Part shown: one piece after another, positions 54,168 to 64,000 of the stretch
How the letters are laid out: the number at the start of each line of letters is the position of its first letter
How positions within the stretch are numbered: position 1 is the stretch's first letter
Assembly: GCA_030278955.1 (NCBI GenBank)
Contig: JAOANR010000006.1
Coordinates: 26,109,763-26,173,762, forward strand
Origin: Hygrophila difformis
Taxonomy: Eukaryota; Streptophyta; Magnoliopsida; Lamiales; Acanthaceae
Length of the DNA: 64,000 nucleotides
Reading direction: 5' to 3'
Notes under the pieces: generated by a model
The model's database searches: none
What the model saw: only the letters and a program-made list of their open reading frames with translations
What the model was told of the DNA's origin: nothing
Translations under genes and position numbers: made by a program

Positions 54168-57100
54168 ATGAAGGCCATGGCTTTGCTCAACATCGCACCA
54201 CTTCTCCTCCTGTTGGCATTCTTCGCCATAGGTAAACTAAAATCCGATCTAAATCAAGCAGACGTGGGCTAGCTTTGTGGTTTTGTACCTATGTTTTGGT
54301 TTGGATCTGAATTCGTATAAATTTTTATTTGTGTTGAGCAGGTTTGGCTAAGAAATCCAAAGATGTGACGGAGCTACAGATCGGTGTGAAGGTAAATTTT
54401 CATGGAAGTTTGGGTTGAGTTTTTGATTTTCGGTAGTGTCACATGTCGTTGCTGTTAAAGCTTGGGTACTATAAATTCGATGATGGGTAGTGTCTAATTT
54501 CTGCGTTCTTAATTTAATGATTCTTAATCGTCGTATGCATTAATTGTAAGTTGTAACTGATCCGCATCTAGGAAACAAATTGTGCCGCACAATGATAGGA
54601 TCTTGTGATCCTATTATAGATCAATGCTCAATTTTTTTCTTTTTGACGAGAAGGAAGAGCTCACATGTTCTGGAATAGAAGTATTTAGCTTAAAACCGAT
54701 ATGATAGGAGGATATAAGAGGACATGTTTGAAGAATGTTTTGGAATCTTGACATAAATAAAATGAGCAAGCTCACTGGAAACAATAGAATTGTCAAACAA
54801 CATGCATCCTTTATATCTTGCATTTGTCATTGTTCAGTGGTTTGGATTTATCTTTTACCATACCAATTCCTTTCTATCATTTCTCTGTGTTAAAGTATGA
54901 ATGATTAATTTGTTTGCTATTGACTTTGATCGTATAGTCTTATTTATGGGAACCATGTGTCATTTGCCTAAATAATGATTTGGAGAACATCCACCTTCCG
55001 TGCAAGAGCTAACTTAACTTTGTGATTGTTGCAGTTCAAGCCCAAAACTTGTGACATTCAGGCCCACAAAGGAGACAGTGTTAAGGTGCACTACAGGGTA
55101 AGTGAAATATATTTCCTTCTCTAGTTATCTTCTTTCGAGAGTTAAGGATAAAAAGTACAATTTTCTTTTCTACACATTATTAGAGTTGGCCAGCGTGGTA
55201 CGAATTTGCGCCATAGACGTCTGAGCACTCAAATATGTGGGATTTGTTTTGGTCCAAGGGGAAGTCATTATGAATAACAAACTGCGAGGGTTATATAAAT
55301 TCTTTATGTTATGAACATTGCCACCAATTCTTGTTATTCATGTTGAAAAATTGTGTGGGTGTACATGTGTATTTAACTGCTCAACAGAACTGAATTATAA
55401 CATCTTTCTGCTTCTTTCTTGTCTTTGATGGAAAAAGAATTACCATTAATAACTGTAAACATGAAAAATAGCAGCATGTATTTATGTAAAGGTGGTTTAA
55501 CCATGTGCTGCGAAACTGCTAGAAATTATAAAAGATATTTGTCTCACTTAAATAAATGACATTTGTCTTGGTGTGTTTAATGGTACTGGGCAATTCAAAC
55601 ACCAACCCCATTTATTGGGATACTAGTTTAGAAGATGATAACGTGTATGGAAATATGTAATGTATGATTCTATGTATACCTTCCTTGAGCTTAAGTCCCA
55701 AGGGGATGCTCTTATAGGAAAATCAGCAATGAACCTTTGTTGGGAGGTCTACATGAAGAAAACAATGCATATGCTCTTTGCAATGATTAGCCATATTGAA
55801 ATTCTATTTAGTAGCAATACATAACGACATGTGCCCTTGTATTTGCGAGGTAGCTGTGTATCTAGCTTTCCTTAAGCTCAACCAAATTCGTAATTCTTCT
55901 ATTTATGAAACTCAGTGATGTTTGTAGGGTTCACTAACAGATGGAACAGTCTTTGATTCAAGCTACGAAAGAGGTGATCCAATTGAATTTGAGCTTGGCA
56001 GTGGCCAAGTTATTAAAGGTTAGTGCTCTTTGTTCTTTGATAATTTTCTTTTGTTCGTTTTGCCTTCAACCGATGTTTATAACTGTTTCATAAGTTGTCT
56101 TTGTGAACTACCATAATACTCCATGGCAGTCAGCACTTCGCATGTCCTGATATTATATTTTGTTTCATCCTAATAAAATGGCAGCAGAAATGCTTTGAAT
56201 GGACTTATTCACTTATTGCAAGTTTCAAAGTCCAGTGCCAAATAATAAACTTTGTATATCAAGTGTTCTCAGGAAGCTGCATTCGGAATAACATTGAACT
56301 TTAGCTGATGACAATCATTTTTATTAGTAACCTGGCAACTCATACAACAAGAACATGACTCTAATGAATTTCCTCCTTTATTATTTTATTAATTAATGAA
56401 GCCGTTAATTTTCAGGATGGGATCAAGGACTCTTGGGGATGTGTGTGGGAGAGAAGCGCAAGCTGAAAATCCCGTCCAAACTTGGTTATGGAGATCAAGG
56501 TTCCCCACCCAAGATTCCAGGTAATGTACAATGTACCCAGTATTCCATGTTGGTTGTTCAAGATGAGAAATGTGCTAATGATCTATTCGCTAAAGTGTGG
56601 CTAAGCGTGATCCTAATTTTTTCACCTCTGATGCTAGCATACATTTTTCTGTCCGTACATGACTACTTTGTCTATTAGTTTAAACTATTTTGGTAAGTAT
56701 GATATCACATCATGATAGTTTACATATTCAAACCTGTCCTCTACCGCTTGTGAAAGTTTGTTTGATGTAAGGCTTTATGATCAAGAATATCACTTCCACA
56801 AAAAATTCAGATGAGATCATCATTTTAAATGTGGACACGGCACATACCATCACACCAATTACATTGACCATCCTGAAAGTAGAATACACAACGCGCTTCC
56901 TAGTGGAGTGTTTGACATTTTATTTGGATCCCATCTTGCACTACTCAGTTTATGCTTAGTCTTCCAAGTCATTTCTTCTTATATTTTGGCAATCCTTCAA
57001 ACTAAAAAGTTAGCTTCTACGATCATAGTTCAAGATTATGATTACTAAGAGCACCAGTTTCACATTAAAGTTGCATATATGAGTTGGCTCTGATAAATTT

Positions 57101-57361
57101 GAATGGACTTCAGCTTGAGTTGCAAGACTGGTAATAGCTTTTTGTACTCAAGTTTGCCTGCAAAAAATAAAAACAAGAAAAAGAAGATTCCAACTTATGT
57201 TTGATTATTTGCTCATTATCCCCTGATCCTATCCGAGATTGAGACAATATAACTGTATACAACTTGCAGGAGGTGCAACACTCATCTTTGACACCGAACT
57301 TGTATCGGTGAATGGGAAACCACCATCAAGTGATGATCAAGCCGAAGACAGTGAACTGTAG
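54168..57361 (+). CDS. FKBP15: FKBP15-type peptidyl-prolyl cis-trans isomerase (ER lumen)
   Basis: Six exons: 54168-54231, 54342-54391, 55035-55097, 55928-56018, 56416-56520 and 57270-57361. All introns have GT and AG ends and the frame gives 154 aa. Residues 1-24 are a signal peptide ([19 protein letters not shown]). The FKBP domain follows: [55 protein letters not shown]. The residues lining the FK506 pocket (Tyr, Asp, Val-Ile-Trp, Tyr, Phe) are present, so it should be an active isomerase. The C-terminus EDSEL resembles the NDEL/KNEL retention signals of Arabidopsis FKBP15 proteins, so an ER location is likely though the signal is imperfect. Length and exon layout fit that family. Confidence 0.94.
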
Positions 57362-58364
57362 GGAAGCCTACTCGACAATTGCCCTATGAAACAATAGAGG
57401 TTTTAGAGGTTAAACCTTTGCACCATTGCTTCAACATTGCTTTGACTGGTCGACAAACTTAAAAGTAGTTGGGGGTCTTTTCCTCCTAGTATTCTCCACT
57501 CACTTTATCATGTATGCTGTTGAGGATGATGCTGTCGAAGAAGTAGGAAATAGCTTATCTTGCATTGTTGTGATCGGGAACCATGATAAAAATGAAAGCT
57601 TTTATTTATTTCAATAATGCACTCCTATTATTGAAAAAAGAAGAGTTTATTTCATTTCTATTGCTTGGAAATAGGAATAAAAATTATTTAAGGAATCGGA
57701 TTTCACTAAACAAGGATGGGAATTTAGGCCGGGAGGAATTCTGATCTGAGCCAGATTCCTTTCTCGAGCAGGATATGTATATTGTTCTTAAAGGCAGGAT
57801 GTTTAATAATCTGCCAAAAGGCATTGAGAAGCAAATGGCTATTCATGATCAAAGTTTTTAATTCCTCCTGGGACCTCAAAGTTTGAGTGCAAAATTAATT
57901 GAAATTCTTTTTTGGTGCGCCCATCTATCCCAAGCAATTTTTGCATAATAAAAGAAGCATACTACTCAGTGGAGTGTTCAAAAGGAATCCTACCTGGCTA
58001 CCTATTGAGGTATAGGTACAGTCACAGATAAACAAGTTCTCTCAATTCTTTCATTAGTTTCAATTTGAGCAGATCTCAATTTATAAAATTCAACTACTAT
58101 ATCAAAGATTTTATTTTGGTATTTAAACATTTTAAATTATAAAAAACTAAATTCCAACTTTTAAAAAAATATATATAAAAAAAAATCAGACCCCAACTTA
58201 ATTAAACTTTATCAGAATGAGTATTAATTCTAACCAAATTACTTTTGTATATTTTTTTTCATTTTAATTGTATAATTTGTATTTTTCATTTAATTTGTAA
58301 ATACTTTTGACATATTTCAACAAATAATTTCTTAAAACAGTATTCTGATACTTCGAAATACGCT
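57362..58364. other. FKBP 3' region and intergenic DNA
   Basis: Contains the FKBP 3' untranslated region, then AT-rich DNA without a visible gene. Confidence 0.5.
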
Positions 58365-58807
58365 ATGGCCGATTCATCCTCGAACAACAATGCAATCACT
58401 TACAACGACATCGCCCACGAATTACGTCATGCTAGTAGAGATGTTGCTAATGATAGGAGCCGTATTAGGTCTTTGGAGGACAAGACAACAAATTGGACCC
58501 AGAAAACTATCAGACTATCGGTCGTCAAACCACACTTGAGACTCAATTCGATGACCTTCAGCATCATGTTCATATACTGCAAGACAGGATCTTTGCACTC
58601 GAGGAGGTTGTGATGGGGCTTCAAAACCAACTCAATCCTGAGATCGAGGAGGAGGAGGAAGAGGAGGAGGAATACCAGGAGCCAGTTGACATTGAGGAGG
58701 AGGACCCGGGAGAGGTGGTGGAGGACCCACCGATACCCCTCGACACCGATGAGGAGTATGAGCATGATAGGAGGCTTCTGGGCTATTCACCTGATTACCT
58801 GTTTTAG
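58365..58807 (+). pseudogene. Frameshifted coiled-coil ORF with acidic tail (retroelement leader type)
   Basis: The first frame encodes a polar N-terminus with RSRIRSLEDK. Near 58490 the same protein appears to continue in another frame with DDLQHHVHILQDRIFALEEV, a coiled coil, followed by a Glu-rich run (58640-58680) and a DPGEVVEDPP tail. The layout resembles the ORF at 133-468. It is directly upstream of a Copia remnant, but is not of Copia type as far as I can see. Confidence 0.5.
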
Positions 58808-58810
58808 GCT

Positions 58811-61411
58811 ATGACGTTTCTATTCCTGTTGATGCACCACATATTGCGTATCTTATTACTTCTGGTACCACATCTTGTCTTGTATATGTCAGAAGTTCGC
58901 AAGAATCTTGTGTCCAGATACATGCTGAACAAAGGTGGCTTTAGGGCCGTGTATGAGTCCGATATTTGTGATTTGGAAAATGTTCAAACACGAGGGGGTA
59001 ATAAATATTTTATTACCTTTACTGACGATAGCACAAAATATTGGTAGGTATTTTTGCTAAAAAGCAAGGATGAAGCTCTTGGAAAATTTTATTCTTTACA
59101 AAAGTGAAGTTGAAAATCAACTTGGTAAAAGAATAAGAAGCGATAGAGGTGGTAAATATGGAGTACCAATTGGTAATTTTTGCGCACAACATGGAATCAT
59201 TCATGAAGTGACTGCACCCTATTCACCTCAATCCAATGGAGTAGCCGAACGGAAAATAGAACATTAAAAGAAATGATGAATTCAATGTTACTAAGTTCGG
59301 GACTACCTCCCATTATGTGGGGAGAAGCTATCTTGTCAGAAGACTATTTATTAAATAAAATTCATCAGAAAAATGAAGACAATACTCCATATGAATTATG
59401 GAAAGGAAAGATGTCATCTTATAAATACTTAAGAGTGTGGGGGTGTCTCGCAAAGGTAGCAGTGCCTGCACCAAAAACCGTAAAAATTGGTCAGTAGACT
59501 GTATTTTTATCGGTTTTGGTGTCAAGTTTTATTGCACACCAGCCAGCCCTGTTCGTGGGAGGCTATTCCGTCGAAGATTTCCCCCGTGTCCTGGCGAGCA
59601 GGATTCCCCTGTGCACACAATAGTAGTGTATATCGCTTCCTTGTGTATGATTCAAAAATACCGGATATACACAAGAATTCTATCATGGAATCAAGGAATG
59701 CATCGTTCTTCGAAACGACATTTCCGTGTAAGTCTAGTAATGAACGTGATTCTTCGTTAAAACGACCAAACGAAGAATCTCAAGACCAGACTACAGAATT
59801 AACACGAAGCAAGAGAGCTAGAATCGAAAAATCATTCGGTGAGGATTTTGTGACATATTTGGTCGAAAAAGAACCACTCACGTACGCCGAGGCAATGAGT
59901 TCACTGGATGGGCCTCTCTGGAAAGAAGCCATCAACAGTGAACTCGATTCTATCTTACAAAATTATACGTGGGAATTAGTGGATCTCCCTCCGGGGAACA
60001 AGTGTTTAGGATCCAAATGGGTCTTCAAACGGAAAATGAAACCGGATGGAACAATCAATAAATACAAAGCAAGACTCGTGATTAAAGGATATAATAAAAA
60101 GAAGGTATTGATTATTTTGATACATATTCATCGGTTTCAAGGATAAATTCTATAAGGGTGATACTTGCTATTGCAGCCTTAAGGAATTTAAAAGTATATC
60201 AAATGGATGTAAAAACAGCTTTCCTGAATGGTGACTTAGATGAAGAATTCTATATGGAACAACCCGAGGGATTCCAATAACCATCAAATGGAAAAAAAGT
60301 TTTTCAAACTAGTAAAGTTATTATACGGCTTGAAACAAGCTCCGAATAAATGGCATGAGAAGTTTGATCATGCAATGACTACTAGTGGTTTTAAAATTAA
60401 CGAATGTGATAAGTGCATTTACATTAAAAGACTAGGAGATGACTACGTCATCTTATGTTTATATGTAGACGACATAATTATTGGCAACTGTGAAAAATTG
60501 ATCAAGTCTACAAAGAAGATGTTAAACTCTAAATTTGAAATGAAAGATTTGGGCGTTGTTGATGTTATCTTAGGAATTAAGATCATAAAAAAATCAGATG
60601 GCCTAATATTGAGTCACGCTCATTATATAGACATAATAGTTGATAAATTCAGTAATAATGACAAGAGCGTCGCTAGGACGCCATTAGGTAATAGTGTTCA
60701 TCTATCCAAAAACCATGGAGAAAGTATCTATCAGTTAGAGTACTCAGGGATTATTGGAAGCCTGATGTATCTAATGAGTTGTAGAAGACCAGATATTGCT
60801 TACGCTGTAAGTAAATTAAGTTCATATACGAGTAATCCAGTCACGGACATTGGAAAGTGATAATTAGATTACTAAGGTATCTAAGGCATAATCGGAAGTC
60901 GGAACTTTGGTCTACATAATACGAGATATCCGTCCATGTTAGAAGGTTACACGGATGCAAACTGGATATCAGATTCAAAATACACAGAGTACAAGTGGTT
61001 ATGTTTTCATGTTAGCCGGAGGCGCTGTGTCTTGGAAATCCTCAAGGTAAACTGTTATAGCCAGGTCTACGATGGAATCCGAATTCTTTGCATTAGACAA
61101 ATGTGCCGAAGAGGCCGAATGACTATTTCTAGAGGATATTCCAAAGTGGGAAGAACATGTGTCGTCTATCAGCATACATTATGATAGTCAATCCATGATA
61201 GGAAGAGCACAGAGTACTATGTACAATGGTAAGTCGAGGCACATTCGTCGTCGACATAATACCATTAGACAATTGCTTTCAACCGTAATTATCTCGATTG
61301 ACTATTTAAAGTCAAAATATAATCTTGCAGATCCGTTAACCAAAGGTGTAAATAGAGAATCGGTTGAAAAGTTGACAAAAGGAATGGGTGTAAAGCCTTG
61401 GATTAATTAGT
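58811..61411 (+). mobile_element. Decayed Ty1/Copia element (integrase to RNase H)
   Basis: Successive frames carry an integrase core (KRIRSDRGGKYG, YSPQSNGVAERKIEH), a reverse transcriptase (GSKWVFKRKMKPDG, VYQMDVKTAFLNGDL, LLYGLKQAPNKWHEK, LYVDDII) and RNase H ([10 protein letters not shown] and KSRHIRRRHNT). Stops and frameshifts occur at least near 59260, 59495, 60110, 60280 and 60860. About 104 bases of foreign-looking sequence (59518-59621) interrupt the frame. No LTRs are defined. Confidence 0.88.
60240..60860 (+). pseudogene. Copia reverse transcriptase fragment
   Basis: The longest intact stretch of the element, 206 aa, includes the LLYGLKQAPNKW motif, the catalytic YVDD, MKDLGVVDVILGI and SLMYLMSCRRPDIAYAV. 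The upstream catalytic Asp block (VKTAFLNGDL) is in a different frame. Confidence 0.85.
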
Positions 61412-62465
61412 TCACGAAGGAAAACCCAACCTAGCTGACTAGAGATCCTAAGATCTAGGTTCAAAGGGACAACCTAACCGTGAGACTACGTTAAGTCACT
61501 GTGGGGGGACAATCCCTCTACTCATTCCTGTTACGAAACAGTGACATGATGATAAGGATAGCAAAAGATGCTTTAATGATATTTAAGTGAGTAAATGTAA
61601 TACTCTGAAACTTAAAATCACCTATGTAAGAGTAAAAGTGGGGTCGCTTTAAAGGAGAACTGGAAGGCTTAGTTCTCTTAAACTCTTACAAAACCAGGCG
61701 TGTCCACGACCAAAATGGACAAAACAATGAGAATGGAACTAATATAGATATGGTCAGTGCGTTTTATTTGTTCCAGTTTGCTGCCGAGAATCTGTTGTAT
61801 CCTGGGAAACAGTTGCACCGATACGCGGGCAATACTGTTTTAAGAAAATCGTTGCAATAACGATCCTCATATTCAACAAAAAACCTGCGTGTATTCGAAG
61901 TAGAAACTCTATTTCCTAACATAATTGTCCAACATGCTTTTATAAAATAAATAACTTTATAATACTAAAGTCATTCTATTTAATTTGATTATATTTATAT
62001 TATTTTACTTTTTTGTACTTTTATTTAAATTAACTTTACTCTATAAGTATGATTTTTTTTCTTCATTCTAGTCTAATTTAATTAATACATACTGTAGTCG
62101 TGTAGTGTAAATAATCTATTTTAATTATTTTTAAATAATTTTTTATTTCAGATTAGTTTAATTTTTATTTTATTTTATTTTTAAATTTAACGAATCTAGG
62201 ATCAAATTACTTAATACTTATGAAATTGAAAAACAAGAACAATGGGATTACATTATATATTTTGAAGGGGTTGTAAGAATTTTAATTTTTCTTAAATTTT
62301 AAAAGTTAAGGTTTGTTTCTAACTATAAAAATTGAGTATAAAATGAAGAGATTTCAATAGTTTATATGGAATACATTTAAAATAAAGTGCAATATATATA
62401 TATATTTATATATATATATATATATTTTTTGACACATCGAACTTTTCCCAATAAGAAAAAACGAC
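61412..62465. other. Copia 3' untranslated remnant and AT-rich spacer
   Basis: The first 100 bases resemble the 3' region of the Copia element at 19717 onward (both contain GGTTCAAAGGGACAAC). A TA microsatellite lies at 62393-62427. No gene is seen. Confidence 0.5.
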
Positions 62466-63941
62466 ATGTGCTCTCGCGATTTTCACAATTCCTCTTTAGA
62501 ACCCCCTGTTCCGGCCGGAGAGCCACCGGACGGACCTACCTCGACTCCAAACTTCACTTTCAAAGATGCCGTCATGACGGGCTCGGCTCCGGCAGCCCTT
62601 AAGTCTACCCAGCAAATGGATCTTCTTCAAGCAAACCTGGCCTCCATTGTCAGGGATGGAAAACACCGTCGATACCCCTAAATTCGGTTCCAAGAGTCAG
62701 TTTTGGAGGAATTTTTTGCTCCATGGAAGGAAACCTTAATTATCAAACCACTTGGAATTACTGTTGGATATGTTGCAATGAAAGAACGGTTAACAAGAGC
62801 CTGGAAACTTACTGCTAATTTTGATTTGTTGGACGTCGGCCATGGGTGTTTTCTTGCAAAATTCGAAACCCCATCAGACAGAGACAAAGTGTTAACGAAT
62901 GGACCTTGGGTTATATTCGACCATTGCTTGGCTGTTAAGAGATGGTTCAGAGAATTTGATCCGGCAGTGACAAAAATCAACACTATACAAACCTGGGTAA
63001 GATTTTCAGATTTAAATCCGGCATATTATAAAGAGCAGGGCATGAGGGTGATTACAACGGCTATTGGCAAGTTAGTTAAAATCGATATGAACACCCTTGC
63101 GATTAACCGAGGCAGATTTTCTCGGGCTTGCATCGAGCTCAACCTGGACGAACCATTGATCGGAATGCTTGATGTTGAAGGGAAAATAATCTGCGTTTCC
63201 TATGAAAGTCTCCATACGGTGTGTATGGTATGTGGAAGATATGGCCACATACAGACCAATTGCTCCAATTCCCCGCCACCGGCGACAGATCACGAGGGCT
63301 TCCAAGTCCGAGCGTTCAACAGAAGCATATACGGAGGACGGTGATTCAAGGCCAGAGGCGGTGGAGAAGGGTTTGGAAGATTCTGCCAACCTGGTACACG
63401 CAAAGCAGGGTCTTGAACCGACCAAGACAGGTCCGGCCCTTCATACTAATAATACTTATAGGCCTAACCTTCAAGTGACCAGTGGATGTTGGTAACTAGA
63501 CGAAGGCCCAGGAAAAAAATAATTGAAGAAGTCCAGAAAGAAAAGGCCAGTGGGCTGAGCAAGTTTGGGCCGCATGTTATTAACCATCCACCATCAAACC
63601 ATTCCCCAATCTTGACTGAAGCCCGCAATGCAAATATTAATCCTGCTCCCATCACTTTTCATGCTACTTCTTACAGCATTCAGACGGCTAAGGACATAAA
63701 TGCGCCACCACGAAATAAACGAGGAAAGATCGACAAAAACCCCTATGACTCGTCTGGAAAAGGGTTGGCAGGGAGCACTGATTCAGTATTAAAACAAAAA
63801 ATTACTACACAGGTGCATGAATCTGATCCATTGCCTGCCTTGCCTTCGAGCAGTGCCCCACAGATTTGCCCCGCACCCACCCATGACACTAATATGGAGG
63901 TGGCTGCCAGTGGAGGACCGCAAGAGGTTCGACCTCGTTAA
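62466..63941 (+). pseudogene. LINE ORF1: DUF4283 and zinc knuckle protein, frameshifted
   Basis: A first frame (62466-62681) gives a Pro-rich N-terminus. A second (62703-63344) encodes a DUF4283 domain (PWKETLIIKPLG, NGPWVIFDHCLAVKRW, WVRFSDLNPAYY) followed by the CCHC knuckle CMVCGRYGHIQTNC. A third (63486-63941) has the Ser/Pro-rich tail. At least two frame changes separate them. This is the RNA-binding ORF1 of a plant L1 element. Its ORF2 would lie beyond the right edge. Confidence 0.82.
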
Positions 63942-64000
63942 TGCATGGGGTTCGGCCAATTACGTCAAGGGGTATGTGGTTGTTTTTGTATAATATATTT

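Noticed and set aside
56433..56678. 81-aa ORF starting inside FKBP exon 5
   Set aside because: It continues into intron 5. The GT donor at 56521 and the exon at 57270 give the complete FKBP domain.

Overview
The window is nuclear DNA from a flowering plant, most likely a eudicot. It is AT-rich, its genes have GT-AG introns, and it is crowded with plant transposons, a tandem satellite and an endogenous plant pararetrovirus. Two 500-base runs of N (6676-7175 and 18208-18707) are assembly gaps, so nothing can be read across them.

Layout. 1-3480: the 5' end of a minus-strand LTR retrotransposon that runs off the left edge (2.6-kb LTR, tRNA-Met primer site, leader ORF). 4151-6050: a Stowaway MITE and a three-copy tandem duplication carrying SINE-like sequence. 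6063-6524: a two-exon defensin-like gene (minus). 7177-about 11740: an endogenous caulimovirid with movement protein, polymerase, transactivator-like ORF and a 35S-like promoter. 11735-12345: half of a foldback element. 12346-18207: about 18 copies of a 323-bp satellite with a higher-order repeat, broken by the second gap. 18708-20870: a GC-rich minisatellite and the 3' end of a Copia element. 22901-23350: a small conserved-looking hydrophobic protein gene (minus). 25947-27990: a three-exon GH17 beta-1,3-glucanase with an X8 domain, and a MITE in its second intron. 31015-32620: a LINE tail split by a hAT MITE. 36650-38345: a cluster of hairpins built from one 12-base motif. 40497-47417: a structurally complete Mutator-like element (MULE). 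47429-49528: an older foldback element beside it, filled with nested Stowaway MITEs. 49841-52655: more MITEs, two SINEs with target-site duplications, a CAGCGACAT repeat array and a LINE fragment. 54168-57361: a six-exon FKBP15-type prolyl isomerase. 58365-61411: a frameshifted coiled-coil ORF and a decayed Copia element. 62466-63941: LINE ORF1 running towards the right edge.

The host genes I can support are four: the defensin-like peptide, the 149-aa hydrophobic protein, the glucanase and the FKBP. I reconstructed the introns of the glucanase, FKBP, defensin-like, GRF and transposase genes by hand; each spliced frame closes exactly.

The most interesting system is the MULE. It has a perfect 9-bp target duplication and 156/157-bp terminal inverted repeats that differ at only two substitutions and one indel. 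Inside are two convergent genes, each starting just inside one repeat: a seven-exon MURA transposase of 1075 aa, and a two-exon GRF zinc finger-coiled coil-membrane protein of 172 aa. This resembles the two-gene plan of maize MuDR, but the second gene is unrelated to mudrB by anything I can recognise. The transposase carries Lys where relatives usually have Glu in the NNxxExFN motif, so it may be inactive despite the intact frame.
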